In this document: positions 44,754-53,653 of the stretch, piece after piece
Layout of the letters: the number at the start of each line of letters is the position of its first letter
Numbering within the stretch: position 1 is the first letter of the stretch
Source of the DNA: Gammaproteobacteria bacterium
GTDB taxonomy: Bacteria > Pseudomonadota > Gammaproteobacteria > Xanthomonadales > Wenzhouxiangellaceae
DNA: 64,000 nt
Direction of reading: 5' to 3'
Assembly (NCBI GenBank): GCA_021772975.1
Contig: JAJFKY010000022.1
Span: 62,001-126,000 of the forward strand
Program-made: the position numbers and the translations under genes
Notes under the pieces: generated by a model
The model's database searches: none
What the model was told of the DNA's origin: nothing
What the model saw: the letters and a program-made list of their open reading frames with translations, nothing else

Positions 44754-44917
44754 ATGCTGATCCCGATTGTCTGCCCGCGGTGTCCAGTCGACACTCTAGC
44801 CGAATCGTGCCGGTTGACGCCAGCCCGGTGGCCAGTTGCCGACGCTGACGGTCCGCGGCAAAGCTGCCACTCAGGATAGCAGCCCGAGTAGCAACAAATG
44901 GCTGAAAACAGGCTCAC

Positions 44918-44955
44918 TTGACGCTCTCTCAAATCTACCATACCCTAGCGTATGG
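44918..44955 (+). promoter_or_regulatory. candidate fadE promoter with overlapping inverted repeat
   Basis: -35-like TTGACG (44918-44923), 17-base spacer, then -10-like TACCCT (44941-44946, weak). The inverted repeat CCATAC-N6-GTATGG (44938-44955) covers the -10. It lies 60 bp before fadE and downstream of the TetR start, a plausible TetR operator. Confidence 0.45.
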
Positions 44956-45014
44956 AAGCCGTCGAGCAACATTGGTAACGGCTGTATTCAACTTATTCAG
45001 GAGATTTCGACACT

Positions 45015-47486
45015 ATGCTGTGGTTAATCTTGTCATTATCAGTTGCGACGATACTGAGCGCTTATGCGGGCGTCAAACTGCGTACCTGGTCTATTATCAG
45101 TGCCTCTATATTGCTGGCATTTACGTTGTTCAGCCCGATCCACTGGGCGCTGCTGGCCTTGAGCTGGCTGCTGCTGCTCGGCATTATCATCCCCCTTAAC
45201 ACCCCGGCACTGCGACAGCAGTATCTGACCCGGTATCTGCTGGATGCGTATCTGCAGATGATTCCACGCCTCAGCCCGACCGAACAGATCGCCCTGGATG
45301 CCGGCACGGTCGGCTGGGAAGGAGAACTGTTCAGCGGCAAACCTAAATGGAAGCAGTTACTGAAGCGGCGCACGCCGGAATTAACCCTGGAAGAACGAGC
45401 CTTTCTGGACAACCAGTGTGAACAACTGTGCAGCATGCTGGATGAGTGGCAGATCTGTCACGTCGATGCGGACATGACGCCGGAAACCTGGGATTACATG
45501 AAGCGGGAACGGTTTTTCGGCATGATCATACCCAAGCAATATGGCGGACTCGGTTTTTCCGCCCTGGCACACCGGGCGGTGCTGCAGAAAGTGGGTGGCA
45601 TGAGCGCGGTAGCCGGTTCCACCATTGCCGTGCCCAACTCATTGGGTCCGGCGGAACTGCTGTTGCACTACGGCACTGAAGAACAGAAAAATCACTATCT
45701 GCCCAGACTGGCGGTGGGCGATGAAATCCCCTGCTTTGGTTTAACCGGACCGACTGCAGGTTCGGATGCCACCTCGATCCCTGATCGCGGCATCGTCTGC
45801 ATGGGCGAGTGGCAGGGCCAGCGGGTCCTGGGCATGCGCCTGACTTTTGATAAACGCTACATCACCCTGGCGCCGATCGCCACCGTGGTCGGACTGGCCT
45901 TTCGCCTGTATGACCCGGAAGGCCTGCTGGGTGAGGTGGAAGACATCGGCATCACCCTGGCGCTGATCCCGCGCGATGTGAAAGGCATTGAAATCGGCCG
46001 CCGCCATCTGCCGCTCAACAGCCCGTTCATGAATGGCCCCATTCGCGGCCAGGATATCTTTGTCCCGATTGACACCCTGATTGGCGGCCCGCCAATGGCT
46101 GGCCAGGGCTGGCGCATGCTGGTTGAATGTTTATCGGTCGGGCGAGCCATTTCTCTGCCTTCCAATAATACCGGTGCGGCCAAACTGGCCAGCCTGTCAA
46201 CCGGTGCTTATGCCCGCATCCGGCATCAGTTCAATATGCCGATCGGCCGCTTTGAAGGGGTCGAGGAAGCCATGGCCAGAATCGCTGGCCGGACCTATGC
46301 CGCCAGCGCGCTGAGCAAGATGACGGCTATCGCGGTTGATCAGGGCGAAAAGCCTTCGGTGCCGTCGGCCATCGCCAAATATCATGCCACCGAGAAAGCC
46401 CGTCAGGTGATCAGTGACGCGATGGATATCCACGCCGGCAAGGCCGTCATTCTGGGTCCACGCAACTATCTGGGCCGGGCCTGGCAGGTAGCGCCGATGT
46501 CGATTACCGTGGAAGGAGCCAATATTCTGACACGCAGCATGATGATTTTTGGCCAGGGCGCGATTCGCTGCCACCCGTATGTTTTAAAAGAGCTGCAGGC
46601 TGCCCAGTTACCCGATCAACGCGAACGGCTGGAAAAATTCGACCGGCTGCTGTTTCAGCACCTGGGACATAGCATTGGCAATGCCTGCCGGGCACTGTTC
46701 ATGGGCATGGGCAGCGGCCACTTCTCGGCAGTTCCAAGTGATCGTAAAACCGGCCGTTATTACCGTAAACTAAGCCGTTATGCCGCGGCCTTCGGACTGG
46801 TCGCTGATGTCACCATGCTGACCTTTGGCGGCAAACTGAAGCAGAAAGAACGTATCTCCGGTCGTCTGGGTGACGTGCTCAGTCAATTGTATATTGGTTC
46901 GGCCATGCTCAAACGGTTTGAAGACCAGGGCCGGCCGGCCGCTGACCAGCCGATCCTGGCCTGGGCTTTCCATGCCTGTGTGTATGACATCCAGGAAGCT
47001 CTGCGCGGGGTCTTGAATAACTTTCCCAACCGGTGGATGGCAGCGATGTTGAAGCTGATCGTATTTCCGCTGGGCGCGCGTGAGCGGCGGCCGAATGACC
47101 GGCTGGGACATAAGGTTGCGAGCCTGCTGATGGCGCCTTCTGAAACCCGCGACCGGTTAACCGACGGGGTCTACAAAACCGCCAGCCCGGGACATGTGAT
47201 TGGGGCCATGGAAGCTCTATTACCGGAAGTCATTGCGGCCGAACCACTGGCCCGTAAAGTTGACAAGGCGGTCCGGCAGGGCGAACTGACCGGCGAAACC
47301 TATGCGCTGCGGATTCAGCAGGCCCAGCAGACCAATCTGCTCAGTAAGAAAGAGGCTGAGCTGCTGTTGGACGTGCATGCCCGCAGCATGGAAATCATTG
47401 CCGTGGATGATTTCGATGATGATGAACTGCGTGCCGCGACCAGCACCCGGCTGAGCAAACAGACCGGTCGCAAGAAAGCTGCCTGA
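45015..47486 (+). CDS. fadE: acyl-CoA dehydrogenase FadE
   Basis: 823 residues (E. coli FadE 814). Membrane-associated FAD enzyme for the first step of beta-oxidation of medium and long acyl-CoAs. Two N-terminal hydrophobic helices (about 3-20 and 29-60) precede the conserved body: 'ERFFGMIIPKQYGGLGFSALAH', 'LGPAELLLHYGTEEQKNHYLPRLAVGDEIPCFGLTGPTAGSDATS' (read in parts), 'NMPIGRFEGVEEAMARIAG', 'DIHAGKAVILGPRNYLGRAWQ' and 'TVEGANILTRSMMIFGQGAIRCHPYV'. The extended C-terminal half (DUF1974) is intact. GGAG lies 11 bases before the ATG. Regulated probably by the divergent TetR. Confidence 0.96.
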   Translation: MLWLILSLSVATILSAYAGVKLRTWSIISASILLAFTLFSPIHWALLALSWLLLLGIIIPLNTPALRQQYLTRYLLDAYLQMIPRLSPTEQIALDAGTVGWEGELFSGKPKWKQLLKRRTPELTLEERAFLDNQCEQLCSMLDEWQICHVDADMTPETWDYMKRERFFGMIIPKQYGGLGFSALAHRAVLQKVGGMSAVAGSTIAVPNSLGPAELLLHYGTEEQKNHYLPRLAVGDEIPCFGLTGPTAGSDATSIPDRGIVCMGEWQGQRVLGMRLTFDKRYITLAPIATVVGLAFRLYDPEGLLGEVEDIGITLALIPRDVKGIEIGRRHLPLNSPFMNGPIRGQDIFVPIDTLIGGPPMAGQGWRMLVECLSVGRAISLPSNNTGAAKLASLSTGAYARIRHQFNMPIGRFEGVEEAMARIAGRTYAASALSKMTAIAVDQGEKPSVPSAIAKYHATEKARQVISDAMDIHAGKAVILGPRNYLGRAWQVAPMSITVEGANILTRSMMIFGQGAIRCHPYVLKELQAAQLPDQRERLEKFDRLLFQHLGHSIGNACRALFMGMGSGHFSAVPSDRKTGRYYRKLSRYAAAFGLVADVTMLTFGGKLKQKERISGRLGDVLSQLYIGSAMLKRFEDQGRPAADQPILAWAFHACVYDIQEALRGVLNNFPNRWMAAMLKLIVFPLGARERRPNDRLGHKVASLLMAPSETRDRLTDGVYKTASPGHVIGAMEALLPEVIAAEPLARKVDKAVRQGELTGETYALRIQQAQQTNLLSKKEAELLLDVHARSMEIIAVDDFDDDELRAATSTRLSKQTGRKKAA

Positions 47487-47506
47487 ACCCGGCCATTGAG
47501 GAAAGC

Positions 47507-47532
47507 CCTGCCCCGAGTCATTGCGGGGCAGG
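47507..47532 (+). terminator. hairpin after fadE
   Basis: CCTGCCCCG / CGGGGCAGG, 9-bp perfect stem, eight-base loop, about 20 bases after the fadE stop. No T tract follows on the plus strand. Confidence 0.6.
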
Positions 47533-47575
47533 CCGATATGTCATAATTCATTCAGCCAACTGCTGTTGAGGCCAC

Positions 47576-48076
47576 ATGACGGGCATGATTGAACAACATT
47601 TATTATTGATCCGGCATGCCAAAACCCTTCCCGCCGCTGCGCATCAGTCCGATAGCGAGCGTGCTCTGGCGGAGCGGGGACATCATCAGACCGAACAGAT
47701 GCGCAGCTATCTGCGGTCGCTGACGATGCCCATCGACGCTACGGTATTGTGCTCTCCAGCGCAGCGTACCCGGCAGACCCTGGACGGCTGCCTGCCGGAC
47801 CACGCGGACCAATCGATCCACTTTCTGGATGATATCTATATGGCTTATACCGGGGATCTGCTGGCATTATTAAACCAGCGGCTGATCAGCGAGCCTGGCT
47901 GGCTGATTGTGATCGGCCACAACCCGAGCCTGGACAGTCTGCTGCGCTGGCTGGGCCAATCCAGTTCCCAGGCGGCGGCTGGAATGGCCACTGGCTGCAT
48001 TGCCTATCTGCGTGGCACCGCGCCCCTGTTACCCGACAACTGGCGGGTGCATGACTGGTTTAAGCCGGCCAAGTAA
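47576..48076 (+). CDS. sixA: phosphohistidine phosphatase, SixA family
   Basis: 166 residues. Histidine-phosphatase fold: catalytic 'LLIRHAKT' near residues 9-17 (the RHG/RHA motif), 'LCSPAQRTRQT' with the second Arg, and the late catalytic His in 'LIVIGHNPSLDSLL'. SixA dephosphorylates phosphohistidine on HPt-type and PTS proteins. Gammaproteobacterial SixA proteins are about 160 residues, matching this. GAGG stands before the ATG. Monocistronic and separated from msrC by a palindrome; no phosphorelay partner is adjacent. Confidence 0.88.
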   Translation: MTGMIEQHLLLIRHAKTLPAAAHQSDSERALAERGHHQTEQMRSYLRSLTMPIDATVLCSPAQRTRQTLDGCLPDHADQSIHFLDDIYMAYTGDLLALLNQRLISEPGWLIVIGHNPSLDSLLRWLGQSSSQAAAGMATGCIAYLRGTAPLLPDNWRVHDWFKPAK

Positions 48077-48105
48077 AACGCTGAACAAACCGCCCTGTTA
48101 GCTGC

Positions 48106-48127
48106 CCGCAGTTAGCGCTAACTGCGG
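48106..48127. terminator. 22-base palindrome between sixA and msrC, likely bidirectional terminator
   Basis: CCGCAGTTAGC GCTAACTGCGG, a perfect 22-mer between converging genes. No long T tracts follow. Confidence 0.6.
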
Positions 48128-48143
48128 AACAGCCCGGGATAGC

Positions 48144-48611
48144 TCAAGCTTTGTGCACATCACTGTTATCGAGCCAGCAGGCCGCCAGTTGCTCGAACAT
48201 CGACTGATCATCCGCATTAAAACGTTGTTGCCTTGGGCTGTCGATATCCAGCACGCCCAACAGGGTCTGTGCTTTGATCAACGGCACCACCAATTCGGAT
48301 TCCGAGGCACTGTCGCAGGCAATATGACCGGCAAAATCATGCACATTATCGATGCGCAGAGTTTCCCGGCGCTGCGCCGCGGTCCCGCACACCCCCTGTC
48401 CCAAAGGAATACGGGTGCATGCCAGATTGCCCTGAAAGGGACCTAAAACCAATGAATCGCCATCCACAAAATAAAACCCGGCCCAGTTGAGATCGGGCAC
48501 CTGGGCAAAAATCAACGCACTCAGGTTGGCCGCGTTGGCGATCGCATTGGATTCGCTCTCCAGCAATGCCCGCGCCTGCTCCAATAGTAATTCACGTGCT
48601 TTGGTCTGCAT
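48144..48611 (-). CDS. msrC: free methionine-(R)-sulfoxide reductase (GAF domain)
   Basis: 155 residues. Single GAF-domain enzyme reducing free methionine-R-sulfoxide. 'NWAGFYFVDGDSLVLGPFQGNLACTRIPLGQGVCGTAA' carries the two conserved cysteines (the CxnC of the flap), and 'HIACDSASESELVVPL' carries the third, catalytic cysteine. The length and all motifs match the family (fRMsr, about 150-165). Third gene of a minus-strand run after the aldehyde dehydrogenase and DUF938 gene, starting 14 bp after the latter's stop. Confidence 0.92.
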   Translation of the reverse strand: MQTKARELLLEQARALLESESNAIANAANLSALIFAQVPDLNWAGFYFVDGDSLVLGPFQGNLACTRIPLGQGVCGTAAQRRETLRIDNVHDFAGHIACDSASESELVVPLIKAQTLLGVLDIDSPRQQRFNADDQSMFEQLAACWLDNSDVHKA

Positions 48612-48625
48612 GCTTTATCCGCTCA

Positions 48626-49246
48626 TCAGGAAGACTTAATGAATACCAATATCCGGTTGTTCGCCGGCATATCAATATCCGCCTCGGGCAATAATCCCAC
48701 TTGAGCGGCTGCCTGAAATACATCCTGGTCATTGCGGATACCCTGATGAGTGCCATCCGGATTGTCGGGCGAACGCAGGCTGGCATCAAAGGCGGCATTA
48801 CCTGCTGAGGTCGGCTGGCCGGCACGGTGAAAAGGGCCATACAACAGCAGTTGGCCATCCGCGGCTAACAGCGCAGCCGAGTTCCGCAGCATCATCAGGA
48901 CTGCCTGCCAGGACATGATGTGCGCTACGTTGGCGGCATAAACTGCTACCGGGTTGATCGCCGGCCAATGTTTACTCTGCACATCCAGCACCAGCGGCGG
49001 GCGTAGATTACCCAACCCGGCCGCCTCCAACCGCGCCCGCAATCCGGGTAAATTCCGTTCACGCTCACTGGCCTGCCATTGCAGCCCGGGTAATGCCGCG
49101 GCGAAGTGCACAATATGCTGTCCCGTACCCGAACCGATTTCCAGCACCAGCCCATGCTCAGGCAGACGTGCCTGCAGCACTTCCAGAATGGGTTGTTTGT
49201 TGCGTTCCGCCGCGGGTGCAAACGGCAACGCCCCGTGCGCTGACAC
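48626..49246 (-). CDS. DUF938 family SAM-dependent methyltransferase-like protein
   Basis: From GTG 49246 the protein has 206 residues; an in-frame TTG at 49273 would overlap the aldehyde dehydrogenase stop. The fold is Rossmann-like: 'PFAPAAERNKQPILEVLQARLPEHGLVLEIGSGTGQHIVHFAAALP' (read in parts) is almost diagnostic of DUF938, with motif I 'EIGSGTGQH' binding SAM. 'IMSWQAVLMMLRNSAALLAADGQLLLYGPF' is motif IV onward. The substrate is unknown. It is translationally close to the preceding aldehyde dehydrogenase. Confidence 0.85.
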   Translation of the reverse strand: MSAHGALPFAPAAERNKQPILEVLQARLPEHGLVLEIGSGTGQHIVHFAAALPGLQWQASERERNLPGLRARLEAAGLGNLRPPLVLDVQSKHWPAINPVAVYAANVAHIMSWQAVLMMLRNSAALLAADGQLLLYGPFHRAGQPTSAGNAAFDASLRSPDNPDGTHQGIRNDQDVFQAAAQVGLLPEADIDMPANNRILVFIKSS

Positions 49247-49257
49247 GCTGAACCGGC

Positions 49258-50700
49258 CTAGCTGCCCAGCCAACTCATCAGTTTGCGTTTCCAGGCACTG
49301 TAGGGCGGTCGGAACAGTCGCGAACCGGACAACCGCGATTGCCGGTAAACCGGCTGCGCCTTGGAAAAGCGTTCAAACCCGAACCAGCCATGATACTGGC
49401 CCATGCCACTGTCCCCGACCCCGCCAAACGGCAGTTGCAGTTGCGTCATATGGAACAGCGTGTCATCAATACAGACCCCGCCGGCGCTGATATTGGCCAG
49501 CACCTGCTCACGCTGCTGATGATTGGCACCGAACAGGTATAGCGATAGCGGCCGTGAGCGCTGGTTGATAAAGGCCATCGCAGCGTCAAGATCAGCCACC
49601 TCAATCACCGGCAGCAGCGGACCAAAAATCTCCTCCTGCATCAAACGCAGTTCACAATCCGGGTTCAACACCAGCGTGGGAGTAATCCGCCGCTGCTGAG
49701 CATTATGGGGCGTATCAAACAGCGGAATGATCCGCGCGCCCCGGCGTGCGGTTTCCGCCAGCATATCCAGCAGCCTTTCATAATGACCCTGATGAATAAT
49801 GCTGGTGTATTGGTCGTTGCTGTTGAAGTCCGGAAAAGCTTTGGCTGCCGCCTGTTTGGCCAGTTCGGCAAACGCCTGGCCCTGTCCGCTCGGCACCAGC
49901 ACATAATCCGGTGCAATGCAGGTCTGCCCGGCATTGAAAAGCTTGCCGGTCACGATTGCCGTCACGGCGCTGCTGAAGTGTTTATCGCCGGCAATGATGG
50001 CCGGCGACTTACCGCCCAGCTCCAGAGTGACAGGCGTGAGGTTTTGCGCCGCCGCGGCCATCACTTTTTTGCCGACGCCGGTAGAACCGGTAAACAGCAG
50101 ATGATCAAACGGCAATTGGGTAAACGCCGCCGACACCTCCGGCCCACCGGTAACCACCGCGACTTGCTCCGGCCGGAAAGCCTCGGTCAGCATCGCCTGC
50201 AATACCTGGTTGGTCACCGGGGTGTATTCGGATGGCTTGAGCATCACGTGATTGCCGGCCGCCAGCGCGGAAGCCAATGGCATCAAGGTCAGAGTCAACG
50301 GATAATTCCAGGGGCTGACGATACCGATCACACCCAACGGCCGGTATTGCAGCCAGGCCTGACTGGGCCAGTATTTCCAGTTAACCGCCTGATGCTGACG
50401 GCGGCACCACACTTTAAGATTGGCGCGGGTGTAGCTGATCTCCGCCTGCACCTGAATAATATCCCCCAGCATGGATTCGGCAAACGGTCGATGTCCGAAA
50501 TCTTCCGAAATAGCGGTCATCAGCCGGTCGGTATATTGATTCAGCAGCTTGCTCAACCGGCGCAGATCCGCGCGGCGCTGTGCGATATCAGGCCGCTCAG
50601 CCTGCCAGGCGGCACGACAGGCATCCAGTCTGGCCTGCAGGTCAGTGTTCATCGATTGTTGTGTGCCGCCACCGGCAACAACGGATGCGGATGCACTCAT
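49258..50700 (-). CDS. aldehyde dehydrogenase, coniferyl-aldehyde dehydrogenase type
   Basis: 480 residues from ATG 50700, which has GGAAAGG at ideal distance; the open frame runs 90 codons further upstream without family resemblance. NAD(P)-dependent oxidation of an aldehyde. 'GVIGIVSPWNYPLTLTLMPL', 'VMLKPSEYTPVTNQVL', 'LLFTGSTGVGKKVM', catalytic Glu in 'VTLELGGKSPAII' and catalytic Cys in 'LFNAGQTCIAPDYVLVPSG' are intact. The C-terminus is 'PPYSAWKRKLMSWLGS', amphipathic and possibly membrane-associated as in the fatty-aldehyde/coniferyl subgroup. The physiological aldehyde is not evident. Confidence 0.9.
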   Translation of the reverse strand: MSASASVVAGGGTQQSMNTDLQARLDACRAAWQAERPDIAQRRADLRRLSKLLNQYTDRLMTAISEDFGHRPFAESMLGDIIQVQAEISYTRANLKVWCRRQHQAVNWKYWPSQAWLQYRPLGVIGIVSPWNYPLTLTLMPLASALAAGNHVMLKPSEYTPVTNQVLQAMLTEAFRPEQVAVVTGGPEVSAAFTQLPFDHLLFTGSTGVGKKVMAAAAQNLTPVTLELGGKSPAIIAGDKHFSSAVTAIVTGKLFNAGQTCIAPDYVLVPSGQGQAFAELAKQAAAKAFPDFNSNDQYTSIIHQGHYERLLDMLAETARRGARIIPLFDTPHNAQQRRITPTLVLNPDCELRLMQEEIFGPLLPVIEVADLDAAMAFINQRSRPLSLYLFGANHQQREQVLANISAGGVCIDDTLFHMTQLQLPFGGVGDSGMGQYHGWFGFERFSKAQPVYRQSRLSGSRLFRPPYSAWKRKLMSWLGS

Positions 50701-50851
50701 AGCCTTTCCATAGATTAAAGATAGCCTGCTATTTTGCCTGCTGACCGGACCGTTGCCAAATACCTGACGCGAATGGGGCTCTGAATACCGGCCGACCTGA
50801 CTGGCCGGTCCGACGGGCAGCTTGTATGCAGTCGGTTTGCGGCCGAAGCAT

Positions 50852-50880
50852 AAAAAAAGCGCATCCAAAGATGCGCTTTT
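50852..50880 (-). terminator. intrinsic terminator of the Ig-like lipoprotein gene
   Basis: AAAAGCGCATC / GATGCGCTTTT, 11-bp perfect stem with loop CAAA (plus-strand reading). On the minus strand it is followed by seven T in total, a strong terminator. Confidence 0.93.
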
Positions 50881-50899
50881 AAGTGATTGTCTGTGAAGT

Positions 50900-53557
50900 T
50901 TACGGACTGACGCCGATACCACCACCGCCGGGGGCATTAATGCCCACGCCATCACCCACAAACTGACCATCTACCGTAGCGGTGAAGGTACATGAGCCCG
51001 TCACGTCATCAGCCTCAACAAAGATTTCAAACGGCAGCGTGCCCGAGCCATCGGTGATGCCCATGCTGACCACCGCACCCATGCCGTCTTCCAGACGGAT
51101 ATCCGCGGTGCAGGTGCCATTAACCACTACACCGCCGGCAGCGCTGCCGTCGGCGCCGGAAACCGCCACCGTCACCATGCCCGAATCACCGGACATCGGC
51201 AACGCCAGCGCACTGGGCGATACGGTCAGTTCTGCCAGCATCGGATCGGTCAGCAACAAGTCAGCCGAACTGCCGGCCGCCATAAAGGTTACCGTGGTGT
51301 CATCATCAAAATCCATAATGCCGGAACTGGTAACCGTGGTGTCCACACACCCATCCGGGCCGCTGGATAATGGCGCGCCGGATACCGTGAAGTTAAAGCT
51401 GCCGTTGACCACAAAGTCGATATCAGCATTCCTGATCGCCGAACCATTGGCGTCGGTCACGCAGATTTCCAGAGCCGCCGAGCCATTGCCCTGCACGCTG
51501 CTCGGACTTAAGGCAATCAGCGCCGGGCCCTGACCCGGGAAAGCCAGCGCCTCAACATCCGCCACCGTCTGGGTAACGCCGCCATCCGGACGGGTACCCT
51601 GAGCCCACAGCACCAGCGGTTGTCCGAGCACGGTGCTGGGATAGGTCAGCATTACGGTCGCGGACCCGTCCGCGCCGGTGACCGCGGTGCCGCCGATATT
51701 GCCGATCCGCGAGCGCCCAACCACATACGGAATCACTGAGCCATCATTGACTACATTGCCGGATGGATCATTTTCATTAAACGCATCAGTAACGCGCAGC
51801 GAGGTATCGGTCAGAACATCCGCTACTATCCGGGAGGATTCCAACTCCGCGTTGCCTGGTATCTCAGCTCCAAAAGTCACCACCGTATCACCAATTTCCA
51901 CCGCTTCATCAATGATCGCGGGATTTTCCAGGAAACCGTCACCCGGGCTGACCGCTACGCTGAAGAAGGTCCCGCCTTCGACTGGATTGCCGTCAAAACC
52001 CGAGAAGACAAAATTATTCGGGAACGATTCGGTGATTGGTGCATCGACCTTGCCAAAAGCAATCGGCGTACCCGGCAGCACCGGTGCGCCAAAGCGGTCA
52101 TTGGCGATCGCGCCAATCGGCACCATCAGGGTACCTGGCGCGGTGCCGGCCATCACCGCATCGGAAACTTCAGCGACGCCGGACAGGAAATCAGCCACCA
52201 GTTGTACGCTGAACAGTTCACCGTCACCCACCAGGATAGTCCCGGTATTGCTGACCGGGCTCTGAATCCCGTTGTCGACATTGTTATCAAAGCTGTCGCC
52301 GGTCACCGTGATCACATGCGGACCCGGTGAATTACCGCTGGTAAAAGTAAAGGTCCCGACGCTGTTGGTGGTATCGATCGAAATCGTACTGCCGCTGACC
52401 GGGTTACCGGCTGCATTGGTGCCACTGATGGTTGAACCGTTCGGATCAGGACGTGACAGTGCAATGCGCAGATTATTAAACACACCGGTATCCGATGGGT
52501 CATCGGCCGGCAGGCCGCCGCCGTCCAGCAAAGTGGCATTAACGGTCAACACGGTATTACCGCCTATGCCCTGCACAAATACCGGATTCAGCGGAATAGG
52601 TACATTCACGGCAGCTGGTACGCCATTGGCAGCGCCCTCGGTCACCGTCACGGAGACGCTGTTGCTGAAATTTTCACCGGTGATCGGATCAGTCGCGGAA
52701 ACCGTCAGTGTGGCAACACCCGGATTATTGCTGGAATTGATAAATACTGACGTGGCGCCACCGGCGGCATCCGCCGGCGCGTTGACAAAAAACTGGGTAA
52801 ATTCGTTGACATCCTGGGTATCACCATCATCCGGGGTGGAGAAAGTAGCCACACTGGCCGGCGCAATGCTGACGCCAAACGCATCGCCATCGGGGTTAAC
52901 CAACTGGCCGTCCGCACCGACGAACTGGATACCCACTTCAGCCAGGAACGGAGAACCCCGGAACGGCTCCACCAGAAACGCATTGAGTGGCAAGGTGTCA
53001 TCGGTCAAAGTCAACCTGACACGATCACCCGGATCGACCGCCGCGGTCACGGTAATCGTAATAAAAGCGGTCAGGTTGGTGCCGGTGGCCGGATCGCTGC
53101 TGGAAGCCGTCAATACCGTTGAGCCCGTCAACGCACCACTGGTTAAGAAGAAAGTGGCATTCCCGCCACTGGTCCCGGTGCCGATACTGGCAAATTGGCC
53201 GATAAATTCATTCACCGTTGGCGTAGCCGGATCATCACCTACCGAAAGCGTGCCGACGGCAGCGTTATTGGTGGTCATGTTGACGATGGTACCGTCCGGC
53301 ACGGCGGTATTGGCTTCGGTGCGTACAATCACATTGACCTGTATCGTGGTCGGCAAATCCAGGTTAGGCAACAGGCCGCCTGGATTGGATGGCAGACTGG
53401 TGCTGGCCGTGGTAATCCGGATAGTCGGCGGGTTGGGCGCCTGGGTGCCGCCGCCGGTGCCGGACGAACCGCCGCTGCTGCAGCCTGCCAACAGCCCCAG
53501 CAGCATAATCAATGTGAAGTAACGTAAATTACGCGGCAAGATATAAACAGCCTTCAT
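50900..53557 (-). CDS. large lipoprotein with bacterial Ig-like repeats
   Basis: 885 residues from the ATG at 53557 (AAAGGATC seven bases upstream), preferred over one seven codons earlier. Lipoprotein signal: hydrophobic 'YFTLIMLLGLLAGCSSGG' with lipid-accepting Cys26, then a Gly/Ser-rich spacer. The remainder is a string of beta-sandwich-like modules marked by 'VTVTEGAANGVPAAVNV', 'ITVTAAVDPGDRVRLTL', 'VTGADGSATVMLTYPSTVLG' and 'VTDANGSAIRNADIDF', as in invasin-type Ig-like (Big_1/Big_2) domains. It likely extends from the outer membrane to the surface. It follows pilQ by 96 bp on the same strand. Charge is acidic overall, with few Lys. Confidence 0.8.
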   Translation of the reverse strand: MKAVYILPRNLRYFTLIMLLGLLAGCSSGGSSGTGGGTQAPNPPTIRITTASTSLPSNPGGLLPNLDLPTTIQVNVIVRTEANTAVPDGTIVNMTTNNAAVGTLSVGDDPATPTVNEFIGQFASIGTGTSGGNATFFLTSGALTGSTVLTASSSDPATGTNLTAFITITVTAAVDPGDRVRLTLTDDTLPLNAFLVEPFRGSPFLAEVGIQFVGADGQLVNPDGDAFGVSIAPASVATFSTPDDGDTQDVNEFTQFFVNAPADAAGGATSVFINSSNNPGVATLTVSATDPITGENFSNSVSVTVTEGAANGVPAAVNVPIPLNPVFVQGIGGNTVLTVNATLLDGGGLPADDPSDTGVFNNLRIALSRPDPNGSTISGTNAAGNPVSGSTISIDTTNSVGTFTFTSGNSPGPHVITVTGDSFDNNVDNGIQSPVSNTGTILVGDGELFSVQLVADFLSGVAEVSDAVMAGTAPGTLMVPIGAIANDRFGAPVLPGTPIAFGKVDAPITESFPNNFVFSGFDGNPVEGGTFFSVAVSPGDGFLENPAIIDEAVEIGDTVVTFGAEIPGNAELESSRIVADVLTDTSLRVTDAFNENDPSGNVVNDGSVIPYVVGRSRIGNIGGTAVTGADGSATVMLTYPSTVLGQPLVLWAQGTRPDGGVTQTVADVEALAFPGQGPALIALSPSSVQGNGSAALEICVTDANGSAIRNADIDFVVNGSFNFTVSGAPLSSGPDGCVDTTVTSSGIMDFDDDTTVTFMAAGSSADLLLTDPMLAELTVSPSALALPMSGDSGMVTVAVSGADGSAAGGVVVNGTCTADIRLEDGMGAVVSMGITDGSGTLPFEIFVEADDVTGSCTFTATVDGQFVGDGVGINAPGGGGIGVSP

Positions 53558-53653
53558 GAAGTTTGATCCTTTGTTCATTTGCTATGGCCCGAAGCTTGTA
53601 TTGGATGGGTGGCGGAACAGTGCCAGTCATAGTGGTGCTTGAATATGACGCTG

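Noticed and set aside
49258-50970. 90-codon N-terminal extension of the aldehyde dehydrogenase
   Set aside because: The extension overlaps the lipoprotein terminator and has no family similarity, while the ATG at 50700 has an excellent ribosome site.
53195-53527. Plus-strand frames opposite the Ig-like lipoprotein, some over 400 codons (e.g. 52272-53522)
   Set aside because: Long antisense frames arise from the GC-rich Val/Thr/Gly codons of the real gene; composition and absence of starts with ribosome sites argue against coding.
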